From Nymphaea colorata (Eukaryota > Streptophyta > Magnoliopsida > Nymphaeales > Nymphaeaceae): 64,000 bases of DNA. The translations under genes were made by a program, and so were the position numbers. How positions within the stretch are numbered: the first letter of the stretch is position 1; every line of letters begins with the position of its first letter. Location of the stretch: contig NC_045142.1 of NCBI RefSeq assembly GCF_008831285.2, positions 7,478,713 through 7,542,712 on the forward strand, given 5' to 3'. Below, piece after piece: positions 1 through 11,040 of this stretch. The notes below the pieces were generated by a model, which was not told the DNA's origin, ran no database searches, and saw only the letters and a list, made by a program, of their open reading frames with translations.

Positions 1-180
1 GAGAAAATCTAGGGGAGGTTGGTTTTTGGGGCCCTTTATAAAAACTAGATTTTGTCAGATTTGTGCTTTGGCAACACCCAATTTTGATGTCACATAAACA
101 CACCTCAAAAGAGTTTTTGAGGTAAAACCAGGTTTTGCCTTTAAAACTTAGTTTTAGGCTGTCATTTGAACGACCTTTAG
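1..180. repeat. Dispersed repeat fragment rich in aaaacYaggttttg words
   Basis: Cut by the window edge. Phrases such as an aaaaccaggttttgcc word and a closing ttaggctgtcatttgaacg recur in the tandemly duplicated block at 34613-35275. Both look like copies of one non-coding element. No coding content or clear termini are seen, so the class is unknown. Confidence 0.5.
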
Positions 181-978
181 AAATTATCGATTGAACTGAG
201 TTGAATCAAAATATGTCTCCAAAATCAAAGTGCAAAATAAGAAAAAGGAAGCATACCATGTTTCCCTTCATTCAATTTGATAGTGGAAACGAAAAGGGTC
301 TGATTCCATTCGACCGGACTTGTTTTCAGCCTGAGTTACATAAGAATCGAGAGTTATAAACAGTCTCCTGGTCAAATCAATTCATGGGCTATTTTTCTAA
401 CTTGACTATGGCAATTAGGATTAGTCTCAAGAATCTCAACCATTGCAAGCACAGGGCAAGTAAAGCCAGCAACAAACAAACTCAAATTCTGCAAACAGTC
501 CATAAAATCCTCAATACCAAACTGTTCTCACAGTACATAGAGGCACGTACAGCAGCTAGTACACAAAATTTGTTGTACACTTTTATAGATGAAGCAATAA
601 AACCATAAACTTCTCTTTCCACAAAAAAGAAGAACACAAACTTCACGGAATGATGAGACCACCAACAAAAGCTCATCCACGGCAGTCGTGAACTTAAACG
701 AGCCACGGTATTGGAGAGAGAGAGAGAGAGAGCCACAGCCATACGCCAAACATGAAGTCTACATGGAAGCAGTTTGTTCTCATGGAAACCAAGAACAATC
801 AGACTGAGGAAAGCACCGCTTCTACTCTGAGAGCAACCTCAACGGCACAATTTGTCTAAATCCATTCTTGTAATAGAATCTCTCTCTCTCTCTCTCTCTC
901 CCCCCTCTCTTCCCACTTCCTCGACCCCCCTCTCTTTTTCTCTCTCTCTTATCATCCCTACCAAATCCATATCCACCA
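181..978. other. Intergenic DNA and presumed promoter/leader of the HCF152-like gene
   Basis: No gene is supported here. A short GA run lies at about 716-732. Pyrimidine-rich CT tracts lie at about 881-910 and 930-950, just upstream of the ATG at 979, and suggest a CT-rich 5' leader of the kind common in plant transcripts. No convincing TATA box was picked out. Short ORFs on both strands are low-complexity products of the CT/GA runs. Confidence 0.4.
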
Positions 979-3069
979 ATGGCTTCTTCTCTGGCCGGAG
1001 CGGCCACCACCACCACAGCTACCGGCCTTCTCTCCGCCACCGTCTCCACCTCGGAGCCGACCTCCGGTCGTGGCCGCACCAGAATCGCCACGTCGACCTC
1101 CTCCTCAACCGCAGAGAATGCGCTGCTTGTGGCTCTGCGGGAACGCCGAACGGAGGATGCGTGGGTGCTCTACTCCCGGGCCTCCGACCTCCCAAATTCT
1201 ACCTGCCTCAGCCGCCTCGTGTGCCAGCTCGCCTACCAACAGACACCTGTAGGCCTGTCGCGCGCACAGTCCATCTTCCGCCGCCTCCGCCGCGAGAAGC
1301 AGCTCGGCCGCCTCGACTGCAACTCGCTCGGCCTCCTCGCCGTCTCCGCGGCCAAGTCCGGAGACACAGTCTACGCCTCCGCTATCGTGAATTCCATGCT
1401 CAAAACCGGGTACTTCCCTCATGTCAAGGCGTGGAGTGCGGTCCTCAGCCGGCTCGACGATGCGGAAGCTGCCATCACCCTTTTCGACGCCGTTTGCCGG
1501 CACTACCAGCAATTGACAGACATCGGCACCGCTGACGTCGTGATGGCGGACATGAAGCCTGACTGTGGGGCCTTCAACGCCGTGCTGAATGCGTGCGCCA
1601 ATGCTGGAAATGCCCGGGAATTCGCGAGAATTTTCGGCACCATGGACCGGTTTTCGGTGAAGCCGGATGTCCTGACCTTCAACATTATGATTAAGCTTTG
1701 CGCCAGGTTGGAGAAGAAGCATCTTCTGGTTCGCGTCCTCGAGAAGATGGTGGAAGCAGGAATAAGTCCGTGCATCACCACCTTCCATTCCTTGGTGGCA
1801 GCTTATGTTGGTCTAGGAGATTTGGGCGCGGCGGAAAATCTGGTCCAAGCTATGAGGGAAGGTAGGAGAGACATAATTGAAGTGCTCCGAGATACGAATC
1901 TAGAATCTAACCGGCAGGAGCCATGCTTAATCGAGAATTCCGTGCTTGAATTGAGCACGAAATCGGCGCTACAGATAAAGAGCAGCTACTATCCTGATGC
2001 AAGAATCTATACCACTCTGATGAAGGGCTATATGCAGCAGGGGAGAGTGAATGATGTAGTGATCATGTTGAAGGCAATGAAGAAACAGGATGACAAGCTC
2101 AGCCAACCTGACCATGTCACTTACACGACTGTGATCACTGCATTTGTGAACAATTGTCTGATGGATGAAGCTCGCATGCTGCTCACTGAGATGGCTGTAG
2201 CAAAGATACCGGCTACCCGCGTTACCTACAACGTGCTGCTCAAGGGTTATTGCCAAATGATGCAGATGGAGAAAGCAGACGCGCTTGTGCAGGAGATGAA
2301 AGAGAATGGACTCCAGCTCGATGCAGTTTCTTATAACATCCTTATTGATGGCTGCATCCTCGTTGATGACAGCATGCGCGCTCTTTCTTACTTCAACGAG
2401 ATGAGGACGAAGGGTATTGCCCCTACCAAAGTGAGTTACACCACTCTGATGAAGGCATTTGCAGTCGCTGGCCAGCCCAAGTTGGTAGTGAAAGTGTTTG
2501 ATGAAATGCTTCAGGACCCGAGGGTGAAGGTTGATGACGTTGCTTGGAATATGTTGATTGACGGGTACTGCAGATTGGGGCTGATAGAAGAGGGCAAGAA
2601 GGTTTTCAAGAGAATGAAGGAAAATGGGGTGCATCCCACTGTTGCCACTTATGGCAGCTTGGCAAATGCTATTGCTATAGCTAGGAAACCTGGAGAAGCT
2701 TTACTTCTTTGGAATGAGATCAAGCAGAGGTGCAACGGAGAAGTAGAGGCTCCGCCATTGAAGCCCGATGAAGGGCTGCTTGGCACGCTCGCAGATATAT
2801 GCGTGCGAGCAGCGTTTTTTAAGAAAGCATTGGAGATTGTTGCTTGTATGGAGGAGAATGGAATTCCACCGAACAAGACGAAGTACAGGAGGATATATAT
2901 AGAGATGCACTCTAAGATGTTTACAAGCAAGCATGCATCTAAGGCCAGGCAGGAAAGAAGGAGTGAAAGGAAGCGAGCTGCTGAAGCTTTTAAATTCTGG
3001 TTGGGGCTTCCAAATGCTTACTATGGAAGTGAATGGCGACTTGAGTCACCTATTGAAGATGGCGAGTGA
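979..3069 (+). CDS. HCF152: Chloroplast pentatricopeptide repeat protein, HCF152 type
   Basis: Intronless 696-aa protein. In Arabidopsis HCF152 is a chloroplast RNA-binding PPR protein needed for processing and stabilising transcripts of the psbB-psbT-psbH-petB-petD unit, and so for cytochrome b6f accumulation. The Ser/Thr/Ala-rich N-terminus (about residues 1-45) looks like a transit peptide. A conserved region with ENALLVAL and CLSRLVCQLAYQ follows. About eleven P-type PPR motifs run from roughly residue 195 to 640, including DVLTFNIMIKLCAR, RIYTTLMKGYM, VTYNVLLKGYC and VSYNILIDGC. The C-terminus (FTSKHASKAR, ERKRAAEAFKFWLGLPN) is the part I recognise as diagnostic of HCF152 rather than a generic PPR protein. 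The first in-frame ATG is used and follows a CT-rich leader. The 5' third is much richer in GC than the 3' end. It is somewhat shorter than I recall for the Arabidopsis protein, mainly in the acidic linker after the third repeat. No frameshift is seen. Confidence 0.93.
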   Translation: MASSLAGAATTTTATGLLSATVSTSEPTSGRGRTRIATSTSSSTAENALLVALRERRTEDAWVLYSRASDLPNSTCLSRLVCQLAYQQTPVGLSRAQSIFRRLRREKQLGRLDCNSLGLLAVSAAKSGDTVYASAIVNSMLKTGYFPHVKAWSAVLSRLDDAEAAITLFDAVCRHYQQLTDIGTADVVMADMKPDCGAFNAVLNACANAGNAREFARIFGTMDRFSVKPDVLTFNIMIKLCARLEKKHLLVRVLEKMVEAGISPCITTFHSLVAAYVGLGDLGAAENLVQAMREGRRDIIEVLRDTNLESNRQEPCLIENSVLELSTKSALQIKSSYYPDARIYTTLMKGYMQQGRVNDVVIMLKAMKKQDDKLSQPDHVTYTTVITAFVNNCLMDEARMLLTEMAVAKIPATRVTYNVLLKGYCQMMQMEKADALVQEMKENGLQLDAVSYNILIDGCILVDDSMRALSYFNEMRTKGIAPTKVSYTTLMKAFAVAGQPKLVVKVFDEMLQDPRVKVDDVAWNMLIDGYCRLGLIEEGKKVFKRMKENGVHPTVATYGSLANAIAIARKPGEALLLWNEIKQRCNGEVEAPPLKPDEGLLGTLADICVRAAFFKKALEIVACMEENGIPPNKTKYRRIYIEMHSKMFTSKHASKARQERRSERKRAAEAFKFWLGLPNAYYGSEWRLESPIEDGE

Positions 3070-4145
3070 AGATTAAATATCTGATCTGTATCTCTGCTGT
3101 TAATTCAGATATACACTCATTGATAATCCAGTGAAATGTAAACCATGTATATTTAAATGGTAAGTTGTCATACATGAAAAAGCATACTTATTTTTTACCT
3201 GTGTTGATGCCTCTTGTTGTCTCACTACGCTTTGTTGGGCACTGCTGATACGAATAGGCCAATACAATAATTGGAAATCCGTGTTTCATTTCCTGTTATA
3301 ATAGTAAGATGCTTCCTCTTTTTGGTATATACCAACTAAGGGAATCCTCATCACGTGCTGTATATTTTGCAGCCTTAATTTGCTTGGTTATCACCCCCGC
3401 CTACCGTTTCTTAAGACCAGCTTTTTCCTTGTGGCAAAGGATGTCTTTCGTGGTTCAGAATCGTAACATCCTGCCAAGTTGAAGAGGTTCAGTTCTCGTC
3501 CATCCTGTGGATGAGCAGTTAGAGAAGTCCAAGTCATATGTGAATATCTGCCACCATTAACTGTTCCTCCCAGCTTTGCAGTCCCAGCTTCATAACAATG
3601 AGCGTGCGCTCTCAATTACTTACAGACTAATAGTTGCCTCGATATTCGGTTACACGCTGCTGTGGCATCCTTTTCTGGGCTACTTGATTCGGCAGCAGAG
3701 AGAAACATGAACCCTTATATCTAAGAACAAGCTAGTATTTGCCATCTGAAACATGAAAAATGCGTCAATGAAGTGAAATCAAGAAGAATGCTTGATATAC
3801 CATTTATGTACGTAGCCATACAACGGTATTTTTACACGGGCCATTGCTTGGTGCCGTGGCATGATCTTGGCTGTCCTACATTCCTTGCAGAAGGGGTACT
3901 GCAGGCAGCCGCTTCAGTCAAAGCAAAACATGGAAAGCAAAGAACAGTTACTATGATCATGCCTTTCCTTCTTTCCTGTCAGTAGGGTATAGTAAAAGCT
4001 TATGTAGAGACTATTTTGAACAAAACAGAGTAGGCGAAGAAAAAAAAAATGAAATAATGATATGAAAGAATCTCGACCAAGATAGTCTTCATTCTTCAAG
4101 TCTCCACCTTAGATGAAGCTAGTGGATTAATGGCTTCCGTCTTGC
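3070..4145. other. 3' flank of the HCF152-like gene; no other gene
   Basis: AT-rich sequence following the stop codon, probably holding the 3' UTR and polyadenylation signals within the first few hundred bases. Short ORFs have no recognisable domain. A weak A-tract lies at about 4039-4050. Confidence 0.4.
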
Positions 4146-5295
4146 TTATAGTATTTCATTATTGCAAGCTATTGACAGCCTTTGTGAAGATATCAGACTT
4201 TCAGCTAGTTGATTACAATATCCTCTGATATAGGTGGTGCAGATTTCTCCCTTTTGGACCTTTTCTCGAATGAAATGGCAAAATATTTCAACGTGTTTTA
4301 TCTGCTCGTGAAACACACACTTGGGTAAGATGTGTATAGCTTCCATGATTTCATAGAATAACTGCTTTGATTCAGTCAAGTGAAAACCCATTTCAGGGAG
4401 AATCACTCTGGAGTCTGGTCCACAAGATTTCGCTGGCAGTAGTAGTCACGGCACAACATTATGCTTCTGAACTTGACCAAGAGACCACCCACTGCTTTTT
4501 ACCATTCCAAGGTTCCAAGTTATCTCCAACAGAAACATAAAAGACAATGGTTGTCTCTCTCTGATGCTTTTCTTGCCCAATCAACATCTCAAGCTTGTAT
4601 ATCTATGTGACTAGTTTGCTTCATCTATAGACCCTATCCACACGTCCCCTTCACATATTTCAGAATTCAATTGACTGCATTAAGATGAGTTTCATTGTTA
4701 GAGCATGCATATATGCTAACCCCATTCAAGGCATAGGTGATGGTGAGACAGATCAACTTCACCACAGCTTGTTGATACCACCTCGTCTTCAAGCAAATCG
4801 ACATATGCCATGTCAAGAGGATGATTAGCTTCAATGGGAGTCGGCATCGGCTCTGCTCCAAGCTTGCCTGTATTATTTAACAAACTGAAGTATATGCTTT
4901 CGTTACCAAAAAAAAAAAAAAACCCTTCTCAAAATCATAAGCAACTTTAATTCCTGAGAAATAACAAAGAATCCAGAGCATATTCTCTTTGTGACTAAAA
5001 AAAACAACCCCTAAAGAGTAATTTCAATTCTCAAAACATAACAAATTTGTCTCAAATCTTAAATGTCAAACATTGGCCTTAAATTAGTTTTGGCTTCAGT
5101 TATAGTGTCAATGTCATTGCCTATAATCACAATATCATCTATATGAACTGAGGTCATAATAATATGTTGCTGGCCACCTTGAATGAAAAGAGAACTATCG
5201 AATATGTCTCTTCTCTTTAACAGGACGACATCACTTGTGCATACCAAACACCAGGAGACAATTTCGATATTTATATGTTCTTTTGAAGTTTGCAA
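4146..5295 (-). mobile_element. Degenerate Ty1/Copia pol remnant (reverse transcriptase to RNase H)
   Basis: Three ORF pieces on the minus strand lie in the order expected of Copia pol. At 5295-5059 a reverse-transcriptase piece has SLFIQ and then VHIDDIVIIGND, a version of the YVDD active-site block with the first residue changed to His. At 4861-4667 the connection region resembles the usual LIYL..DIAYAV...THLNAVN segment. At 4406-4146 the RNase H end has VFHEQIKHVEIFCHFIREKV followed by GEICTTYIRGYCNQLAESL, matching the KHIEIDCHFIREK...QLAD signature. The frames are broken between blocks. No gag, protease, integrase or LTR is recognised, so this is an old immobile fragment. Confidence 0.88.
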
Positions 5296-5938
5296 ACAAG
5301 AGGCTCTTCATTATTAAGCTTTCGTGGCATGTCCATGTAAACTTTTCATCTAATAAGTATTCTTAGAAAAAGGTATTTAGGACATGAAGTTGGTGTAACT
5401 CTATTTGCCACTGAAAAAAGTTCTCGCATAACATAAATCAATTCTTTTTATAAACACCCAAATGATAATTGGTAGTTTAGATTTCTTCCATTCTGAGGTG
5501 GCGACGACTTGATGCATGCATTGCTTGATAGGTTGAAAGGGATATATGTGAATTTTTCTTCAATCGTGAGCAACCTTGCTTGCTTTTAAAATTTTTTAAT
5601 CATCTTAGTAAAGTTTACCATTGATGAATCTTTGTTCTTAATAAAGAACAATGTATCATAAGCAAAAAAGAGTGTATGATTCCACCAAAACCCCTTACCT
5701 TATAGGAATGGATTATATTATGTTCAAGGAAACATGATAATTTATCATACTGGATATGTTCTTCTTTCTTTGGAATTATGGAACTCGGTTTTGTTAGATC
5801 AGTTGGACTGGGTTGTTCGATATGTTAATAGATCACTTGCCATGAATCTTGCTTATCGTTAGCAACCACCTTTGAGGAAGTAAATAATGATCAAATTTAG
5901 TTTTTCAGATGACTAGGAGGTTAACAACTCACTGCCTT
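5296..5938. other. AT-rich DNA upstream (in element sense) of the Copia fragment
   Basis: Probably further decayed Copia sequence on the minus strand, because it directly abuts the reverse-transcriptase block. No conserved motif could be read with confidence and no host gene is seen. Confidence 0.3.
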
Positions 5939-6138
5939 AAAAAGAGACTTGAATGTCCCCCCATTCCTCCTATCTCCTGGGGTCCTAGGCTGTGTCGAGG
6001 ATCTAGATAGGGTACGGTACATGATCAATCAATGCCACGAAAAGAGACTTGAAGGTCCCTCCATTCCTCTTATCCCCGGGGTCTTAGGCTGTGTCGAGGA
6101 TCTAGGAGGATCTAGATAGGGTACGGTACAGGATCAAG
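5939..6138 (-). repeat. Two tandem ~101-bp copies of a SINE body fragment
   Basis: A segment starting aaaagagacttgaa occurs at 5939 and again at 6040 with only scattered changes. Both copies hold ctaggctgtgtcgaggatct and tagggtacggtac. The second carries a small internal duplication of the ggatctag word. The wording (ccattcct..tat.cc.ggggtc.taggctgtgtcg) matches the reverse complement of the body of the SINE copies at 6975 and 62936 and the plus-strand text of the copy at 58670. It is therefore a duplicated piece of that family. Confidence 0.65.
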
Positions 6139-6974
6139 TTTAGTTCAAATGGTAAATAAAGATGACCAATACCTTTCAATGGTCGTGACCTTTTATGGCA
6201 ACCTATTAACTAAGTGATTACATTGCTTTTTGGAACGAAACTTCCTTCTAAAACAACAAGGTGAATTCTTAATGGACATTAAATAATTATAACAAATGAA
6301 ACTTATATCTATGCAAGGGTTTTAGAGCTAAGATTATGTTTAAAACTAATTTAAAACTTATTAATATACCGGTCCTATGATTTATCCTCTTCAAAAACCA
6401 GTTCAGTGAAAAATACCATTTCAATCCCATTTGGGGCATGTAAATTTGGACTTTAAATTCGGATTTTGGATTTTCTTTCTTGAGTCTTTCGCTAGATGTT
6501 GTTGGTTTTCCAGGAACACCGTATTGTGTCTGGTAAGGTGCCATCGACTTCTATTTGTGCTCTGGATTTTGGACCTTGTAAGAGTTGATTGGGTTTTAGA
6601 TGTTTTATATTAATTGGGATTTGATTCTGAGTTCATCTCCAATTAATCAGATTCTTCTAGACTGAGTCTGACGTCTCACATTTTCTCCCCTTCAGCTCCT
6701 ACCGTGCCTACATCTATGTATCCATATCTTGAACTTCATATGCAGATCCAAATCCAAACTAGATCCAATGCGTTAGAGGCCGAATCTGCTTGCCCATGAA
6801 AATTAATTGGGACACTTGTCCGGTTATGATCCAGACTGGATTGCACCTCTGATGGAACATATTAGTGGATCTTAACTAGACGTCAAGTCAGCTTTAGATC
6901 CGACTCATAAACCTTTGATCTGGAATCCAGTTTCAAACTATATCAAGCAGCACTAAGCAAATTGGACTGACCTG
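6139..6974. other. Unassigned intergenic DNA
   Basis: No gene is recognised. The stretch from about 6590 to 6960 is full of agatccaaatcc/tggatccga-like words, typical of the dispersed ATCCGAAT-type plant repeats, but borders could not be set. Confidence 0.3.
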
Positions 6975-7270
6975 GCTCAATGGGCATAGCATAGCTGATC
7001 GAGCTGGCGGCTGGTGAGAGCCTGGTCGTCAGTTTAATTCCCATGGATGCTATTTCCTTAGGCTATTAAAGACGACAAATGCTATTTCCCAAGCTGAAGG
7101 GATTAACTGTAAGTTCACGCATTCCCGACACAACTCTCGACCCTAGAGGTAGGGGGAAAGAGGGGGCTTCGGCCTCTCTTTCAGGCGGTGGGGTTCCCTC
7201 CCGCTCACTCGAAACCGGACTCACCTTTCTTGGTCCATAACCAAATGTGCGCCACCAATCTCTAAGGCAC
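6975..7270 (+). mobile_element. tRNA-derived SINE copy
   Basis: The 5' part resembles a tRNA gene promoter. A box A-like word, gcatagctgatcgagctgg, is followed about 35 bases later by a decayed box B-like word, gtcagtttaattccc. The body after it carries agaggtagggggaaagag and ggcttcggcctctctttcag. The same head-plus-body order is found at 62936-63180 (+) and at 58670-58875 (-). The end is approximate and no target-site duplication was identified. Confidence 0.65.
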
Positions 7271-8805
7271 AATGGGTCAGAAACACTCTAGAAGGTCCTC
7301 TAAAGAGGTTGAAGCCTCTTTCCATTTCTCTCTACTCTCAGATTCCAGGACTACTAGGTAGGTAGATGGAAAAGGATACACCCATAAAGTGTCGTGCATC
7401 CACCGTTTGCAGTTTAAAGAAGTAGCACCCCATGGGAATCATATTAACGATAGTGTGACCAACTACGCTACGCCCCTAAGGGCAAAAAACACTGTGGATT
7501 TTGATAATTTTAACAGTATAACACCTGATCATATATTCTTAGTTCATCTTTTTCTCATCAGTTTTTGGAACCCCATTAATGCTCTGGTCATATCACATTG
7601 GTAGTTTTATTTACTATGTCTATTAATTGACATTGATAACAACAACAGCCATGTTGATGATGATAATAATGATGATGAAGAAGAAGGAGGCATAGCCATA
7701 GTACTTGCCATAGACCTTTGAAGTGGGATGTGAAGTGAGCCAGGATGGTAGGAGGCACATGGACCTTGTACAATAGCAGTGGACTTTTGGCTTGACCTAG
7801 ACTCCATACAGTCTGGACTTCATACTGAAGAGCATGATAACTAACCAGATCTCCCTTGGTTGAGTGGACTAGCAGTTAGTCTGGGCTTCAGGCAAGGTTG
7901 ACTATATCCAGATAACAACCAGATATTGGATCTGATTGAGTCTGCCCGACCGCGCACTGACGTCTCCCGGACCCACTCAGACCGGTGGGTTCGGTCCTGA
8001 GTCTGAGTGGGTCACCTAGACGGCCGTTTTACAGCTGGGGTGCCGCGTGCCATGGGTCCCACAAACAGGTTTCCTCAACTGCAAGTATAGGTGATAAAAG
8101 GGCCCTTCTCTAAAGAGGAGGGTAAACAACTGGACATTGCATATGCCACCAGATAGATGCGGATTAAAGAAAACCAAGTCGTAGAGATGTAAATGGATCG
8201 GATTTGAATTTGTAGCAGAGCTATATATGGGCCGGTGAAGCCCTAAAGATGTAAATAGATCGGATTTGGATCGGTAGCGGAACTACAGTGACCCGACAAA
8301 AAATTCATTGGGATGGCTAGAATTTAGATTGGGATGACTAAAAAGTCACAGTTCCGCCATTAATTTAGATCAGCCAAATGTTCAAGAAAAATAATCGTGA
8401 AATAGTCCAAAACTATTTTTAAAGAATCATTTCAAAATTAAATGAAAAAACGTGCCAGAGAAAATTTTAAAATATATTAGAAAATGAATTGTACCTGTAT
8501 CGGTTCATGAGAAAAATCCGTTGGTTCCGACTCGGGCCGATTCTTATAGCAACCCAGTAGACTCATTAGTGCTGGTCAACCTCCAGCTCATGCTAGCTCA
8601 GCAAATCTAATGATGGGACTTGAAATTAGAAGGTAATGCGGGTTGGTTGGCAACGCGTTGGGCAAAAATGATCTGTTCTGGTCCGGCAAGTTCCTTTTTT
8701 AGCGTGTGAGACGCTCATCAGTGCTTGTTTGATGCGCGTAACAGGCGGGTAGAACATATGCCCGGGGGCGGGGTTCATTCTGCAGCCCATGCAAACACTT
8801 AGGAC
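7271..8805. other. Unassigned intergenic DNA
   Basis: No gene is supported. Small ORFs, for example around 7588-7807, are encoded by a gatgatgat/aagaagaag run and are not credible genes. At 8180-8290 there is a short tandem-like pair of 'agatgtaaatRgatcggattt' phrases about 60 bases apart. This is a decayed copy of the ATCCGAAT-rich repeat class. Confidence 0.35.
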
Positions 8806-9470
8806 TGCACACTACCATAGTCGATCTCAAGCTTGGCCAGTTCCAGGTCGACTCGGCTTAAAAAACTTGAGCTTGGTTCGAACTCAAGTGAGTTTGTAAC
8901 ACTTCAGAAATTTAGTTTTATATTAAAGATTGTGAGGGATATTCAATAAGTTATGAAAGGAGGTCATTAATGAGATGATTGTCATGGTTTTAATCTTTTG
9001 AAAGCTGAAGCTGAAACTGTAAGGGGGAGTTGAGATCCGTCGAATCAGGGGTTCGAGCCCAGGAGTGGGTCGAATTGTTATAGAGCTCCTTATGGCAAGC
9101 TTGAACTCGACTAGACTATATAAAATCGATCTCAAACTCAATAACTCGTGTAAACATTAACTGATTTAACTCGTGTAAGCATTAACTTGTGTAACTTTTG
9201 TGAAAATTTGTTTTACCCTAAAAGTTAAAACCGGTGATTTGGTGAACCAGTTTTGGCAATTTAACATATAGTACAAGTTTGCGAGTAGAATCGAGTATAA
9301 ACGAGTCGAGTTCCTGAAACTTGAACTCGACTTGTTTATTGTTTCAAGTATCTTTATAAGCTCGAACTCGACTCGTTTATTAACGAGTTAAGCATGAGCT
9401 GAGTTTTTTTTTAGAGAGTTCGAGGGGAGTTGTCTCGGCTTGTTGTGTAGCCCTACTGACACACAAGTTG
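8806..9470. repeat. AGCTCGA-rich dispersed repeat with a nested insertion
   Basis: Sequence rich in gagctcgac/cgagtcgag words begins near a gcacacta word at 8806 and ends near tgttgtgtagcccta at about 9467. The same word content occurs at 19911-23690, 20330-20700 and 59915-59985. A different repeat (8894-9080) interrupts it: the AGCTCGA words resume after that insertion. Class unknown. Confidence 0.5.
8894..9080 (+). repeat. Repeat copy with gagcccaggagtgggtcg core, nested in the AGCTCGA element
   Basis: Starts tgtaacac and ends gttatag. It contains gagcccaggagtgggtcg preceded by agatccgtcgaatcaggggt. A second copy at 57944-58062 has the same start (tgtaacacc), the same core and the same end (gttgttata). 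It may be a SINE, because the ggttcgagccc word resembles a tRNA box B, but this is not proven. Confidence 0.5.
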
Positions 9471-11040
9471 TGCGGAACATGTCTTAAGTTCGAGGGGCTA
9501 AGGCAGTAAAAGTGTTCGGACCTGTAAAAAAATACAAAAGCAGTCTTTCTTTAAAATAGAAAGGATTGTTATAATATGTGGAAAAAGAAAACCATATAAG
9601 AACAACATGGTGAAGCAAACATTTTATGGTGCACGCATAAATAGCATGTTCGGCCCCGAACATGCAGCATCCCGCATGGATTGTCAATCCCATGCAAGAA
9701 AAATATTGATCAACATATGTCTTCCTCGCTACTCTGCCAAATCATCTGAGATTTTTTTTAAAAAAAATACTGCTTATAATTTTAAAAAAAGAAAAAAATC
9801 TTTCTGAAATTTCATGAAGGCATTTTTTTTTTTGCCCCTACCAACTTTTTTTCTTAGGTTTCATTCGATGCCGCATGGATCTCAGATCCAAAGAGACTTG
9901 AAATCTGGATTTGAACATGTTATATGTTAGGCCCCTAACACAAGATTGCATTTTAATGGCAAAAAATAACTAAAATACCCAGTTAAAAAATATGAAAATA
10001 CCCATCTTCTAAAATGATATATTAGAACCCGTTTTAGCCGTCAAACATAAATTTAATTTAACAAGAGTGCCGAAACCCCCACCCTTGGTTAAGTCAGCAT
10101 AACCCCGCCGGAGTTCCTTTAAAAATTAATGCAACTATAAAGATTAATTACCTAGATAGTTCTTGAGATAAATGTAGGAAAAAATTTTTTTTTTTCCTGT
10201 TCATATCAGACACATTAAAGAACTCTTTTTCTCTCTCAAGATATAAAAAAGAAAAAAAATTGATCTGCTGGCTGCAGCTTTTGATTCTAATTAAACTCAA
10301 CTTTCCAACTTCCAACGTGCCCCAAGTACAACGACATGGCTGGAAGAAGACGAGTGGGTCCAAGGCCAAGAGGACAAAACCCGCACTTTAGAAGAAACTA
10401 AATTGGCGGAGTTGGCACAGCCTAGCCCAGCCCAGCCCAGCCTTACAAACCATGCTATTTAATAAACACATCACAGTTGTACTGAAGCCCCATCGGCCCA
10501 TGAACAACAAGAACGACGTGCGCCAGCTGTGTTTGTAAGCCAAAATTTTATAGGCAGCACGTTCGGACTCGGTCCGAGCCTAGGTTCGACCGAGTTTGGG
10601 CGGTGTAGTACATGGATACAGCATGGGTAGGTGCCGCTTCGAAACTGAGCATGATCAAGTCGCACCCAGGCCTAGCTTAATATCTAATACATGGCGGGTT
10701 TGGATCCTAGATCTAGATTGAGATGTAAAACTGCTTACTAGATCTGAATCCTGGTACTGAAATCTTATTTGCTGTACCAAATCTGATTGATGGGTTCAGA
10801 CATTTTGAGCTCCAACAAATTCAATTCCTTGCAATATGGCTAATTGGAACTGTCTGTTGTCCTGTTTCTAAGGCTTCGGTTGCTATTTGAGCAAATTTGG
10901 CCGCTATGTGTGGTCATCATGCCGGCGTAACTCACGTGCTTCCTTCCAATAACTCTCTCTCTCTTGAACCTTTTAGACTTCCAATGTCAGTCATCATGAA
11001 TCGATGAGACACAGTATTGCAAAAATAATGCGAGTTTTCT
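9471..11040. other. Unassigned intergenic DNA
   Basis: Mixed AT-rich sequence without a recognisable gene. A fourfold cagcc run (agcccagcccagcccagcc) lies at about 10423-10442. Poly-A/T runs are frequent. Confidence 0.35.

Noticed and set aside
1105..1788. 227-codon minus-strand ORF opposite the PPR gene
   Set aside because: Antisense shadow of the GC-rich 5' half of the HCF152-like gene; composition and lack of motifs show it is not a gene. The same holds for the other ORFs overlapping 979-3069.
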